A stretch of DNA of 64,000 bases, taken from assembly GCF_003343245.1 (NCBI RefSeq), contig NZ_CP024901.1:744001-808000 (forward strand). Reading direction: 5' to 3'. Positions 19,167-29,230 of the stretch are shown in pieces. Below the pieces are notes generated by a model. That model saw only the letters and a list, made by a program, of their open reading frames with translations. It was not told the DNA's origin and searched no databases. The DNA comes from Photorhabdus laumondii subsp. laumondii. GTDB taxonomy: Bacteria > Pseudomonadota > Gammaproteobacteria > Enterobacterales > Enterobacteriaceae. The position numbers and the translations under genes are program-made. How positions within the stretch are numbered: position 1 is the first letter of the stretch; each line of letters begins with the position of its first letter.

Positions 19167-19202
19167 TGTGAGATATCTCTTACACTTCATGTAAGAGATA
19201 TC
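19167..19202 (+). promoter_or_regulatory. UvrY (BarA-UvrY) binding palindrome upstream of csrB
   Basis: TGTGAGATATCTCTTACA at 19167-19184 differs by one base from the 18-bp E. coli UvrY site TGTGAGAGATCTCTTACA known upstream of csrB. It lies about 180 bp before the predicted csrB start, close to the E. coli distance. The right half is part of a second, overlapping inverted repeat (19172-19184 with 19190-19202, 13-bp perfect arms, 5-base loop) that carries another TGTAAGAGATATC half-site. The hairpin lacks a T tract, so it is more likely operator than terminator, though it could also slow transcription leaving syd. Confidence 0.8.
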
Positions 19203-19353
19203 ATTGTTTACTTTTGTGAGTTTCACATTAGTTTATTATTTTCATTTTATTTCAATAGGCTATAAATAATCACAGATTTTGTTTTCTGTCCTGACTTACT
19301 GGTTCCATTATGTGTAGCTTGTTTCATCGAATGAATTAATTCATTCTGTCCTC

Positions 19354-19572
19354 AGCAGGAAAGGAATCATTGCGCACAATTTCTCAAGGACAGATGAGTG
19401 ATGATGGTCAGGATGACAAATGCATAACAGGATCGTATGCAACATAAATAAAATGATGGGTAACGGATAACCAATTAGGGACAATTTGTCAAGGAGTGAG
19501 CAGGGAGCATATTATTAGCGGGATTGCTATAAAATCAACTTAAGGGGAGCGCTTGTGCGCTCCCTTCTCTTA
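19354..19572 (+). ncRNA. csrB: CsrB, CsrA-sequestering regulatory RNA
   Basis: Non-coding RNA that titrates the translational regulator CsrA. Evidence is its position between syd and yqcC, as in E. coli, about ten GGA motifs in 190 nt (many as AGGA or GGGA in loops) plus one in the terminator stem, and a 3' part close to E. coli CsrB: GTCAAGGAGTGAGCAGGGAG, then a terminator hairpin GGGAGCGC-TTGT-GCGCTCCC (19545-19564) with a pyrimidine-rich tail. It is shorter than the 369-nt E. coli RNA, with about half the GGA sites. The 5' end is approximate; TTGTTT at 19319-19324 and CATTCT at 19342-19347, 17 bp apart, are the best promoter guess. Confidence 0.88.
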
Positions 19573-19666
19573 TTCACTGGAGCAAGCAAATTTTCAGCTT
19601 AAGGGGTATCGATGGTATTCTTGCTAACTGGGTTGTTTTGAGTAAAAACTGAGTCAGGCTGAAAAT

Positions 19667-19999
19667 ATGAGTACTGCAAAACAAATTCTGCATAAATTAC
19701 AGTTAATTGAAGAAGCCATGAGGGAAATTGACCTGTGGCAGAGCCATCCGCCCAAACCGGAAGCTTTCGAAAGTGTTGAGCCGTTTTCCATTGATCGGAT
19801 GTTAGCTGAAGAGTGGTTGCAGTGGGTATTGATTCCGAGAATGTATGCATTGTTGGAGCAGGGATTGGCGTTGCCTACGGCATTTGCTATCGCGCCTTAC
19901 TTTGAGGAGTCTTATAAAGAAGATACTACCGGGCGTTACCAGCAACTGTTTGAACATCTTCGTGCGTTGGATCGCTTATTTATGCAGGATAACGTCTGA
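19667..19999 (+). CDS. yqcC: YqcC family protein (DUF446)
   Basis: Small helical cytoplasmic protein of unknown function, 110 residues. The family core PFSIDRMLAEEWLQWVLIPRMYALLEQG and LPTAFAIAPYFEESY is present. It is one base upstream of truC and presumably cotranslated with it, an arrangement conserved in Enterobacterales, which suggests but does not prove a link with tRNA pseudouridylation. The ribosome binding site (AGGCTGA) lies within the right arm of a 9-bp inverted repeat. Confidence 0.92.
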   Translation: MSTAKQILHKLQLIEEAMREIDLWQSHPPKPEAFESVEPFSIDRMLAEEWLQWVLIPRMYALLEQGLALPTAFAIAPYFEESYKEDTTGRYQQLFEHLRALDRLFMQDNV

Positions 20000-20000
20000 T

Positions 20001-20771
20001 ATGTTGGAAGTGTTATACCAGGATGATCATATTGTGGCAGTTAACAAGCCAGCGGGGTGGTTAGTTCATCGTAGCTGGTTGGCGCGTCATGAAACGGTCT
20101 TTGTTATGCAGACATTGCGTGATCAGATTGGTCAGCATGTTTTTCCGGTACACCGTCTGGATAGACCAACGTCTGGCGTATTGCTGATGGCGCTTTCCAG
20201 CGATGTTGCTCGCCAGCTCTCTCAACAGTTTGAACATCATCAATTACAAAAAACTTATCATGCTGTCGTGCGCGGTTATGTGTTGGAATCAGCTATTATT
20301 GATTACGCTTTGGTTGAGGAGCTGGATAAGATCGCCGATAAATTTGCAGAGGGTGATAAAGAGGCCCAATCCTGCGTGACTTATTACCGACCACTGGCAA
20401 CGGTGGAGTGTCCGGTAGAAATAGGTCGTTATCCTACATCACGTTTTAGTTTGTTGGAATTGACACCGAAAACAGGTCGAAAACATCAATTAAGACGCCA
20501 TATGGCACATATTCGTCACCCCATTATTGGTGATACAACACATGGCGATTTACGGCAAAACAGAGGCGTTGCTGTTCATTATCAAACCAGCCGGTTAATG
20601 CTTCATGCCAGTTATCTTGAGTTGGATCATCCTGTTACGGGGGAGAAATTATCGCTTACGGCAAAATGGGATGCATCATGGCAGCATTTAATACAACAAT
20701 TTGGCTGGCAAGGTATTATCCCCGATTTGGAATATGATGAAGCGAGTAAGATAGAAAATTTTATAGATTAG
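20001..20771 (+). CDS. truC: tRNA pseudouridine(65) synthase TruC
   Basis: RluA-family enzyme that makes pseudouridine 65 in tRNA-Ile and tRNA-Asp. The catalytic Asp is in VHRLDRPTSGVLLMA (about residues 50-64). It also has IVAVNKPAGWLVHRS near the N-terminus and the RluA-family block LELTPKTGRKHQLRRHMAHI..PIIGD. The 256-residue length is near the E. coli 260. An in-frame upstream extension from 19845 overlaps yqcC in another frame and is not part of the gene; ATG 20001 directly follows the yqcC stop. Confidence 0.96.
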   Translation: MLEVLYQDDHIVAVNKPAGWLVHRSWLARHETVFVMQTLRDQIGQHVFPVHRLDRPTSGVLLMALSSDVARQLSQQFEHHQLQKTYHAVVRGYVLESAIIDYALVEELDKIADKFAEGDKEAQSCVTYYRPLATVECPVEIGRYPTSRFSLLELTPKTGRKHQLRRHMAHIRHPIIGDTTHGDLRQNRGVAVHYQTSRLMLHASYLELDHPVTGEKLSLTAKWDASWQHLIQQFGWQGIIPDLEYDEASKIENFID

Positions 20772-20792
20772 GATATTTTCAAAGAATACCTG

Positions 20793-20835
20793 TTGCCTTT
20801 ATCTCTTAATTATTTTAATTAAGAGATAAAGGCAA
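20793..20835. terminator. Long perfect hairpin between truC and the transporter remnant
   Basis: A 20-bp perfect stem (TTGCCTTTATCTCTTAATTA and its complement) with a 3-base loop lies between convergent genes. There is no strong T run, but the stem is A/T rich at its tip. It probably ends transcription from both sides. Confidence 0.7.
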
Positions 20836-20874
20836 TATTAATATATTATTAGCAAAGGTTGATAATATATAAAT

Positions 20875-21360
20875 TTATTGGTTTTTGCTGATTATATTAT
20901 TATTTGAATTGATTATTGAAAGAAAAATAGTCGAGATAACTATTGAAGAGATAAATAATATTGTAAATCCAGCAATGATTTCTTCAATGCCAACACCTAA
21001 ATAAATAGTATAAAAAAGGATGATCATAGTAATAAAGACATAAATCCCTGACTGCATACCCAAAGTATAAAGAGAGTTTTTTGAATGTAATCCTAGATAA
21101 GAGAAAAAAACAGGTTGCATAATGGTATTAGCTAAAAATACCATAATTGTGAATAGTAAATAGAGTATGCCAGAATTTATCATAATGCCAAGTAAACAGA
21201 ATCCGAGGGAAAATAATTGCATGATATTACCTACCATGATTCTTTTGGTTAAAAGTGCGGATTTAATGATTTTCATGATGCCAATTGCACAGGGGAACCA
21301 TATAGCTTTTAAAGCCAGTGAAATAGATAATTGAAGCAATAGAATAAATAAAAGCAGCAA
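20875..21360 (-). pseudogene. C-terminal part of a frameshifted membrane transporter
   Basis: The minus-strand frame from the TTG at 21360 encodes LLLLFILLLQLSISLALKAI and continues with hydrophobic segments such as NIMQLFSLGFCLLGIMINSG, GIYVFITMIILFYTIYLGVG and FTILFISSIVISTIFLSII. It continues the protein encoded at 21263-21865 after a one-base frame change in a run of seven T (coding strand, 21359-21365). With six T the two parts join into one 330-residue protein with about ten membrane spans, resembling a small major-facilitator-type transporter. The family is not recognised with certainty. The start shown is only the first possible codon of the frame, and I do not believe it is used independently. 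Confidence 0.6.
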
Positions 21361-21865
21361 AAAAATCTGCTGATGTACGGGAATTTAAACCTAAAAGAGA
21401 GAAAATAACGGGAATTGAAAATGGCAGGCTTAATAACGCCAGGCTTAAAATAGAAAAATCACTATTCGTTTTCTTTTCATTGCCTGCGGTTATAAGAATA
21501 TTTCTTCCCATTATAACAATAAATCCACTTATTACTCCCCATAATATTCTATGCGGAGTATCCAGCCAAACTGGAATAAATGTTGTTTCTTTTGCAAAGA
21601 GAATGCAGTTTATCGTTGTTAGTAATAAAAAGAAGCCAAAAATATTTCTTTCAAAAAAAGAAATATTCATTTTTCGAATAAAAAAGGATACGGTCATACA
21701 TCCCAGAGATAACCCCAATAAATAGGAAAAAACAGGAATATAAGCGTTTAAAATCATGCTTCCATCTTTAAGCACGGTATCTACCCAAATCATCAGGCCA
21801 GATGAGACGGTAATATTTGCGGCACTTAATAGTATACTTAGCACAACAGCTCTATTGTTAAACAT
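21263..21865 (-). pseudogene. N-terminal part of a frameshifted membrane transporter
   Basis: Starts MFNNRAVVLSILLSAANITV and carries about five membrane spans (for example YIPVFSYLLGLSLGCMTVSF, GVISGFIVIMGRNILITAG, LLSLPFSIPVIFSLLG). After ..RTSADFF the frame turns into a non-conserved tail, AAFIYSIASIIYF..CNWHHENH, and stops, while the hydrophobic continuation is in the frame of 20875-21360. The break is at a homopolymer of seven T on the coding strand, so it may be a true mutation, slippage-based phase variation, or a sequencing error. Codon use is very AT-rich, and the gene is inserted between truC and yqcA, adjacent in E. coli, so it is an accessory gene. The substrate is unknown. Confidence 0.6.
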
Positions 21866-22235
21866 GGTGATGGTTTTCCTTATTTAGTGCTTATTTTTGC
21901 CATTCTATTAATCTCATTATGCTATTATTGATCTTGAAGAAAAGGATATAGTCATTTTTCATATTAATATCAATATCATCAACTAAAGTTGTTTAAAAAA
22001 GTGATTTTAACACTGAATTATTATTGATTAAATAACTTGATTTAAGACGACGTCTTTACGGCGGGGAGCAGTCACGATCCTGTTTACATGACAGAGTGAA
22101 CTTAATAGTGGCAATATTTGATTTGATACGACGACTTAGCTGGTAAAGGTAATTATCCCTGATTTGGGAAGGGTTGAGTTTTCTGCTGTTGCCAGCGAGG
22201 ATAACTAATAATTCCTTTAAAAAGAGATAATAATT
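21866..22235. other. Intergenic region between the transporter remnant and yqcA
   Basis: 370 bp with no convincing gene. Near 21961-21980 the minus strand reads GATATTGATATTAATAT, a loose match to three Fur hexamers (GATAAT), placed about 100 bp before the transporter start. The half next to yqcA is less AT-rich and is presumably its 5' leader. A 109-codon minus-strand frame covering it overlaps yqcA and is not credible. Confidence 0.45.
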
Positions 22236-22685
22236 ATGGCAAAGATAGGTATTTTTGTTGGTACTGTTTATGGTAACGCGCTTGCTGTCGCAGAAGAAGC
22301 ACAGCAGATCCTTGAACAACAAGGTCATGATGTAGAAGTCTTTGAAGAAGGGGAGCTGGAACAGTGGCAATCCTATCTTGATCAAATGGTTTTAGTTATC
22401 ACTTCAACAACCGGGCAAGGGGATTTGCCTGATAATATTCGGCCTCTTTACTATGCTTTGCGAGATGAGCAGGGGTATCAGCCAGAATTACGCTATGGCG
22501 TGATCGCTTTGGGTGATAGCAGTTACGAGAATTTTTGTGGTGGTGGCCGCACTTTTGATGAGTTGCTTCAAGAGCAAGGAGCAATAAGAATCGGTGAAGT
22601 TTTGATGGTGGATGCAGTGGAAGAAGCTGAACCGGAAGTTTTTGCTCAGCCTTGGATCAGGCAATGGGGAGAATTAATTGAATAA
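22236..22685 (+). CDS. yqcA: Flavodoxin YqcA
   Basis: FMN-binding electron-transfer protein of the flavodoxin/MioC type, 149 residues. The phosphate loop is seen as [18 protein letters not shown] (residues 5-22), with the isoalloxazine-binding loops [12 protein letters not shown] and [14 protein letters not shown]. In E. coli it is directly downstream of truC; here the broken transporter separates them. The redox partner is not known. A strong terminator follows at 22692. Confidence 0.95.
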   Translation: MAKIGIFVGTVYGNALAVAEEAQQILEQQGHDVEVFEEGELEQWQSYLDQMVLVITSTTGQGDLPDNIRPLYYALRDEQGYQPELRYGVIALGDSSYENFCGGGRTFDELLQEQGAIRIGEVLMVDAVEEAEPEVFAQPWIRQWGELIE

Positions 22686-22691
22686 TTACAA

Positions 22692-22727
22692 TACACCGCT
22701 TATATCGAATAGGATATAAGCGGTGTA
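22692..22727. terminator. Bidirectional terminator between yqcA and yaeH
   Basis: A 15-bp perfect stem TACACCGCTTATATC/GATATAAGCGGTGTA with a 6-base loop, between two convergent genes. It has A/T-rich flanks on both sides. Confidence 0.82.
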
Positions 22728-22742
22728 ATTAATAGAACTGTT

Positions 22743-23129
22743 TTATTTACGGGTTAGTTTTTCCAGATCGGCTTCAATCTCGGCAATTTTGTTGGCAACA
22801 ACGTGTTCAAGATGACGTAGGTCATCGAGGATTTTGTGTTTCAAGTCGATTTCTACTTGGTCACGTTTGCAAATCTGATCCAACTCTTCAATCACATAAC
22901 GCAGGTTGGTATTGATTTCGTTGATCTCTTTGTATCCTTGCTCTGCATTGTTTGCAGTCACAGTTTTGCGCTGGCGCGGATATTTGAATTTCACGCTTTT
23001 AGCAAAGAATTCACCTTTATCCTTACGAAAATAGATTTTCAGAATATCGTTGTTAGCTTCTTGACGCAGACTATAGCGGTCAATTTCTTCGGGATATGTG
23101 ATCCCCAGACTCTTTAAGTTATCGTACAT
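22743..23129 (-). CDS. yaeH: UPF0325 family protein YaeH
   Basis: Small conserved protein of unknown function, 128 residues as in E. coli. It is almost identical to the E. coli protein over long stretches: [51 protein letters not shown] and ILDDLRHLE. The C-terminal third is predicted helical and charged. As in E. coli it lies downstream of dapD, but a terminator separates the two. Confidence 0.95.
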
Positions 23130-23305
23130 GGCACCACCTTAAGGGTATTTTTCCCAGTAGGTTATTCTATGCGTCATTTTGAATCCGGATCGTCTCCGAA
23201 TACCTTACGTACTCTGTATATGTTTCGGAGCGTACACGTTGTCCGTATTCAAACTGCTTATATTAATAACACTAACTGAGGTCGGTAATGATGATAAAAA
23301 GCAAA

Positions 23306-23338
23306 AAAATAGCGGACTTATTTATTATCCGCTATTTT
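23306..23338 (-). terminator. dapD terminator
   Basis: On the minus strand AAAATAGCGGA, an 11-base loop, TCCGCTATTTT then TTTGCTTTTT. It starts 6 bases after the dapD stop codon. Confidence 0.85.
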
Positions 23339-23343
23339 AAAGT

Positions 23344-24168
23344 TTAATCTATCGATCTGAGTAGTTCATTAATGCCCACTTTTCCTTGTGTTTTGGCATC
23401 CACTTTTTTGACAATGACAGCACAATACAGGCTGTAACTACCATCTTTTGATGGGAGGTTGCCAGAGACAACAACAGAACCCGCAGGGACTCGACCATAA
23501 TGGATTTCTCCTGTTTCACGATCATAGATTTTGGTGCTTTGACCAATATAAACACCCATTGAAATCACTGAACCCTCTTCGATAATCACACCTTCTACAA
23601 TTTCAGAACGGGCACCAATAAAGCAGTTGTCTTCAATAATGGTTGGGTTCGCTTGCAATGGTTCTAATACGCCGCCGATGCCGACACCACCAGATAAATG
23701 GACATTTTTACCAATTTGGGCACAGGAGCCGACTGTTGTCCAAGTATCTACCATTGTTCCTTCATCAACATAAGCGCCGATGTTGACATAGGAAGGCATC
23801 AGTACGCAGTTACGGGCAATAAAGGCCCCTTGACGTGCTGCCGCAGGAGGCACTACACGAAAGCCCTCTTTTTCAAATCTTGTCTGATCATAGTCAGAGA
23901 ATTTCATCGGGACTTTATCGAAATAACGGCTTTCTGTGCCATCGATGATCTGATTTTCATTAATACGGAAAGAGAGCAGTACAGCCATTTTTAGCCATTG
24001 ATGAGTGACCCACTGACCGTCAATTTTCTCTGCAACGCGCAGTTTTCCACTATCCAGCAGGTTGATGACTTGAGTAACAGCATCACGTGTTTCATGGTTG
24101 ACAGTTGCTGGAGTAAGCGTTGCGCGGTTTTCAAATGCACTTTCGATAATGGATTGTAATTGCTGCAT
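23344..24168 (-). CDS. dapD: Tetrahydrodipicolinate N-succinyltransferase
   Basis: Succinyl-CoA-dependent step of the lysine and meso-diaminopimelate pathway, in the cytoplasm as a trimer. The 274 residues match the E. coli length. The helical N-terminal domain is followed by a left-handed beta-helix of hexapeptide repeats (residues about 105-230), including [38 protein letters not shown] and [26 protein letters not shown] lies 7-8 bases before the ATG. An ERIC element separates it from the upstream glnD. Confidence 0.97.
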   Translation of the reverse strand: MQQLQSIIESAFENRATLTPATVNHETRDAVTQVINLLDSGKLRVAEKIDGQWVTHQWLKMAVLLSFRINENQIIDGTESRYFDKVPMKFSDYDQTRFEKEGFRVVPPAAARQGAFIARNCVLMPSYVNIGAYVDEGTMVDTWTTVGSCAQIGKNVHLSGGVGIGGVLEPLQANPTIIEDNCFIGARSEIVEGVIIEEGSVISMGVYIGQSTKIYDRETGEIHYGRVPAGSVVVSGNLPSKDGSYSLYCAVIVKKVDAKTQGKVGINELLRSID

Positions 24169-24205
24169 TGCATCGGTTCCTTGGTTATCGTCCGAATCAT
24201 GGGCT

Positions 24206-24332
24206 TATACCCGTCATCTTTCAAGTTGCCTCTTTGTTGGCTGCACTTACTCACCCCGGTCACAGAGTTATCTCTGCTCCCGGGGATTCGCTCCCTTGCC
24301 GCCGCGATGCATCTTGAAATCCATAGGGTATA
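24206..24332. repeat. ERIC element (127 bp) between glnD and dapD
   Basis: Starts TATACCCGTCATCTTTCAAG and ends CTTGAAATCCATAGGGTATA, with the central ERIC palindrome. It begins 7 bp after the glnD stop and ends 37 bp before the dapD start on the minus strand, so any glnD-dapD readthrough RNA contains its hairpin. Confidence 0.94.
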
Positions 24333-24339
24333 TATTGAG

Positions 24340-26988
24340 TTATATTTTATCCTTTGGATTTAGGGTTGCTGTCAACCTTTCTGATAATTCTTCTCTGACT
24401 TTTTTATTTAATGCTTTATGGTCTTTATCCGCCAGAACGAAAAAATCTTCGACACGTTCACCGATGGTGGTGATATGTGCACCATGCAGTGAAACCCCCA
24501 TTTCGGCGAAAATATTACCGACCCTTGCCAGCAACCCCGGTTGATCCAGGGCAAATAGTTCCATATAGGTTCGTCGTTCGTTATGGGTAGGTAAGAAGGT
24601 GACTTTTGTTGGTACGTTGAAGTGACGCAGTTTGGTTGGCAATTTTCGTGTTTTCGGTGTTTTGGTATGGGGAGCTAGAACAACTTGTAAAAGTGCGTTA
24701 CGTATTATTTCATGGCGATCTGATGCTAAAGGATGACCATTGGGTTCCAGTACCACGAAAGTGTCCATTGTCATACCATCACGATTGGTAAAGATCTGAG
24801 CATGATGAACACTCAGGTTACGTCTATCCAGTTCGCCGACAACCGCCGCAAACAAGGAAGGACGATCTACGCTCCAGATAAAAATTTCTGTACCGCCGCG
24901 GGTTGGCTTGGTACTTATTAGTATCAGTGACTCTTGAGAATCATGCTGCACGAGATGATGGGCGTGCCAGGCAAGTTGTTTTGGCGTATGCCGAAGAAAA
25001 TAATCTGCATGACAACGACTCCAAAGCTGATGAAGCTTCTGTTCGTTAATATTATCTTGGCGCAACAGAGCAAGTGCCTGAAAACGGTTATGTCGGATGC
25101 GTTCCCGAAAATCTGGCGTATTTCCCTGGCGCAATTGATTCTCTGTAGAGAAATAGAGTTCCCGTAACAAACTTTGCTTCCAACTATTCCATAGGTTGAC
25201 ATTGGTGGCGCAGATATCAGCGACTGTCAGGCAGATCAGGTAACGTAACCGGGTTTCATTGAGGATTTGATGGGTAAATTGCTTGATGATTTCTGGATCC
25301 TGAATATCTCGCCGTTGAGCTGTGACTGACATTAATAGATGATGACGAACTAGCCAGGCTACCAAATCAGCTTCTCGTGAGTTAAGCCCATGTTTCAGTG
25401 AAAACGCTAGCGCATCGTCAGCGCCAAGTTCAGAATGGTCGCCGGTACGCCCTTTGGCGATATCATGAAATAGTGCAGCAAGATGTAGAAGCTCTGGTTG
25501 AGGCAGACGAGGGTATAGCTCAACACAGAGTGGATGGGCTGGACGATTATTTTCATTGGCAAAACTTTCCAGTTTTCTCAGTACGCGGATGGTATGTTCA
25601 TCCACGGTATAGGCGTGAAACAGATCAAACTGCATCTGACCGACGATATTGCCCCAAAGCGGTGTGTAAGCGCCAAGGACACTGTGGCGATGCATGGGTA
25701 CAAATGCGCTTTCAACTGCTCTTGGGTGACGTAGGATGTCCATAAAGATTTGGCGAGCTTCCGGTAATTCACACAATGGCTGAGACAAGTTGCGGCGTGC
25801 ATAACGGAGGTGGCGTAACGTAGTAGAATAAATACCTTGAACTTCTTCATGTTCCGCCATGCGATAAAACATTCGCATAATAGCTGCGGGTTCTTTGATA
25901 AACAGGGTTTCATCGATGAGATCAATAAGTTGCCCCCGTAGCTGGAATTCACTATCCAGCGAGCGGGATTTTTCATTGGTTTCCAATGCCAGAATGGCTT
26001 CATCAAACAGTTGCAGTAGCATATTGTTAAGTTCGCTAACGCGGCGTGTCATCCGGTAGAAATCTTTCATCATTCGTTCTACCGGTTGATTACGTTCTCC
26101 GTGATAGCCTAGTAATTGAGCAATACTGAACTGGCGATCAAATAACAGGCGATTATCATAACGATTGACTACCAGATGAAGAGCAAAGCGGATACGCCAG
26201 AGGAAGCTTTGGCATTCATTTAATTCATTACGTTCTTCTGCTGTCAGGAAACCAAAATCGACCATTTCATCTATGGAGGTTGCACCAAAATGGCGGCGGG
26301 CAACCCATAGTAAGGTATGAATGTCTCGCAATCCTCCGGGGCTGCTTTTGATATCAGGTTCCAGGTTATAACTGGTGCTGTGATAGCGCTGATGGCGTTC
26401 GTGTTGTTCGACAATTTTGGCATCAAAGAATTCAGTGGAAGGCCAAAAACCATCACTGAAGGTATGTCGCTGTAATCGAAGAAAAATGGAGGAATCGCCA
26501 CAAATTAACCGTGATTCGATTAAATTCGTCGCAATAGTCAGATCTGATAACCCTTCCAGCAAACACTCTTCAAGTGTGCGAACACTGTGGCCGACTTCCA
26601 GTCGGATATCCCATAGTAAAGTGATAAATTGCCCGACATTCTGAGCTTGAGGCGGTGTGAGTGGTTGTTCACTGAGTATCAGCACGTCAATGTCAGATAG
26701 CGGATGCAGTTCCCGCCGGCCATATCCGCCGACGGCAATCAATGAAAGTGATGAAATTTTATCAAATCTATAGGCATACCATAATTGCTGTAACAACTGG
26801 TCTATGTAATCACTGCGTGCAGAAATCAAGGCTTCTGCGGAAATACCCGCTTTAAATGCATGTTCCAGCCAAAGCTGAAATTCTTCGAGGTGCTGTTTCA
26901 ACACAGGGTAGCGAAGATCTTCACTAGAAAAATCAGCGGGGGAAAGTGGTGGAATAGGGGCTTGAATTGTGGCGATATCTGCTGACAT
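24340..26988 (-). CDS. glnD: Bifunctional [protein-PII] uridylyltransferase / UMP-removing enzyme
   Basis: Nitrogen sensor that uridylylates PII proteins when glutamine is low and deuridylylates them when it is high. Domains in order are the nucleotidyltransferase with [19 protein letters not shown], the central helical region, the HD hydrolase with [20 protein letters not shown], and two C-terminal ACT domains ([20 protein letters not shown] and [20 protein letters not shown]). I start at 26988 ([11 protein letters not shown], 882 residues against 890 in E. coli). The open frame extends to 27102, but that extension has no ribosome binding site and no resemblance to the family. The ribosome binding site chosen (TAGG, nine bases away) is itself weak. 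Confidence 0.95.
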   Translation of the reverse strand: MSADIATIQAPIPPLSPADFSSEDLRYPVLKQHLEEFQLWLEHAFKAGISAEALISARSDYIDQLLQQLWYAYRFDKISSLSLIAVGGYGRRELHPLSDIDVLILSEQPLTPPQAQNVGQFITLLWDIRLEVGHSVRTLEECLLEGLSDLTIATNLIESRLICGDSSIFLRLQRHTFSDGFWPSTEFFDAKIVEQHERHQRYHSTSYNLEPDIKSSPGGLRDIHTLLWVARRHFGATSIDEMVDFGFLTAEERNELNECQSFLWRIRFALHLVVNRYDNRLLFDRQFSIAQLLGYHGERNQPVERMMKDFYRMTRRVSELNNMLLQLFDEAILALETNEKSRSLDSEFQLRGQLIDLIDETLFIKEPAAIMRMFYRMAEHEEVQGIYSTTLRHLRYARRNLSQPLCELPEARQIFMDILRHPRAVESAFVPMHRHSVLGAYTPLWGNIVGQMQFDLFHAYTVDEHTIRVLRKLESFANENNRPAHPLCVELYPRLPQPELLHLAALFHDIAKGRTGDHSELGADDALAFSLKHGLNSREADLVAWLVRHHLLMSVTAQRRDIQDPEIIKQFTHQILNETRLRYLICLTVADICATNVNLWNSWKQSLLRELYFSTENQLRQGNTPDFRERIRHNRFQALALLRQDNINEQKLHQLWSRCHADYFLRHTPKQLAWHAHHLVQHDSQESLILISTKPTRGGTEIFIWSVDRPSLFAAVVGELDRRNLSVHHAQIFTNRDGMTMDTFVVLEPNGHPLASDRHEIIRNALLQVVLAPHTKTPKTRKLPTKLRHFNVPTKVTFLPTHNERRTYMELFALDQPGLLARVGNIFAEMGVSLHGAHITTIGERVEDFFVLADKDHKALNKKVREELSERLTATLNPKDKI

Positions 26989-27125
26989 AAGTATAAACCT
27001 ATGAGAAAGGCGAATCATAACAGTCAGATTACTGAGAAAGTAGGGTGTTGAACAAGGGGATATTGCGGAGGAGAGATGAGTAGCCTTGTATGATTTCAAC
27101 AAGGCTTCATCGTTTACTGTTTTAA

Positions 27126-27923
27126 TTATTCATTTACTAATACTGAGGAAAGTGCTGGCTCTTCTTCTTTACGCAATGTCATGATTTCACAGCCGTTATC
27201 AGTAACAACAATCGTATGTTCATACTGTGCAGACAGGCTGCGGTCCTTGGTTTTGACTGTCCAGCCATCTTTCATGGTACGGATGTGGTAGTCACCGGTG
27301 TTAACCATTGGCTCAATAGTGAAAGCCATCCCTTTTTGCAGAACAACACCACTATCATCTGCATCATAGTGCAGTACTTGTGGTTCCTCGTGGAAGCCTG
27401 CGCCGATGCCGTGACCACAATATTCACGGACCACAGAAAAATCGTTGGCTTCAACAAATTGTTGGATGGCTCTACCGAGGGTGCGCAGACGAATACCGGG
27501 TTTCACCATTTTCAAGGCTAGATAGAGGCTTTCCTGAGTGATGCGGCACAAGCGCTCACCCTGAATGGTTGGTTTACCAACTATGAACATTTTTGATGTA
27601 TCACCGTGGAAGCCCTCTTTGATGACAGTCACATCGATATTAACAATATCGCCATCTTTCAAGGTCTTATCATCACTAGGGATACCATGACACACTACGT
27701 CATTAACAGAGATACAAACAGATTTTGGGAAACCGTGATAACCAAGGCAGGCAGAGACAGCCTGTTGTTTATTGGTAATGTGATCGTGACAGATACGATC
27801 TAATTCACCTGTTGTTACACCGGGTTTGACGTAAGGTTCAATAATTTCTAACACTTCTGCCGCCAGCCGACCGGCGACGCGCATTTTTTTAATATCTTCA
27901 GAGGTTTTAATTGAGATTGCCAT
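27126..27923 (-). CDS. map: Methionine aminopeptidase, type Ia
   Basis: Removes the initiator methionine from nascent proteins with a small second residue. The pita-bread fold metal ligands are visible: [16 protein letters not shown] (two Asp), [17 protein letters not shown] (His), FTIEPMVN (Glu) and [12 protein letters not shown] (Glu), with the substrate His in VVCHGIPSD. It has 265 residues. It is divergent from rpsB, as in E. coli, and upstream of glnD with a gap of about 140 bp. Confidence 0.98.
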   Translation of the reverse strand: MAISIKTSEDIKKMRVAGRLAAEVLEIIEPYVKPGVTTGELDRICHDHITNKQQAVSACLGYHGFPKSVCISVNDVVCHGIPSDDKTLKDGDIVNIDVTVIKEGFHGDTSKMFIVGKPTIQGERLCRITQESLYLALKMVKPGIRLRTLGRAIQQFVEANDFSVVREYCGHGIGAGFHEEPQVLHYDADDSGVVLQKGMAFTIEPMVNTGDYHIRTMKDGWTVKTKDRSLSAQYEHTIVVTDNGCEIMTLRKEEEPALSSVLVNE

Positions 27924-28134
27924 GAAACTTATCCATTCAAAACCAGCGAATCTGCTGGTTGTCTGTTTTTCAACAAGGAAAAAATTATTGAACTAATGGT
28001 ATCAGCCTACAGAATATCTGCCAATAACAGTTGGCAGCCCTATTTCCCTCGTTACCTTTATTTACCCATCAAGAATACCGTTCGTAACCGGGCTTTTCTT
28101 TTCACATTGAGCTATCAGAAAATGGCAACAAAAG

Positions 28135-28164
28135 TTGGTGTCTTAGGCGGGTTTATGATATAAA
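28135..28164 (+). promoter_or_regulatory. rpsB promoter
   Basis: -35 TTGGTG (28135-28140), an 18-bp spacer and -10 TATAAA (28159-28164) with a GC-rich discriminator GCGCGCC, typical of ribosomal protein promoters under stringent control. Confidence 0.7.
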
Positions 28165-28169
28165 GCGCG

Positions 28170-29080
<911 letters not shown>

Positions 29081-29135
29081 TAAGGCAAGCTCATTATTGA
29101 GCCCTTATTAACCAGGTATTGAAATATATTGGTTA

Positions 29136-29160
29136 GGGGGGCCTGTTATGGCCCCCTTTT
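29136..29160 (+). terminator. Attenuator between rpsB and tsf
   Basis: GGGGGGCC, loop TGTTAT, GGCCCCCT followed by TTT. A compact, very GC-rich stem in the 150-bp rpsB-tsf gap. It probably reduces tsf transcription relative to rpsB. Confidence 0.85.
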
Positions 29161-29230
29161 ACGTATCTGATATAAGAACTATCCATGCGGAATACTCTCT
29201 TCCTGCGGGATACATCGAGGAATAAAACAA

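Noticed and set aside
19845..20000. Upstream extension of truC
   Set aside because: It is an alternate-frame reading of the yqcC 3' end; the ATG at 20001 fits the family start.
22056..22385. 109-codon minus-strand frame before and into yqcA
   Set aside because: It overlaps the start of yqcA antisense, has no ribosome binding site of note and no recognisable domain.
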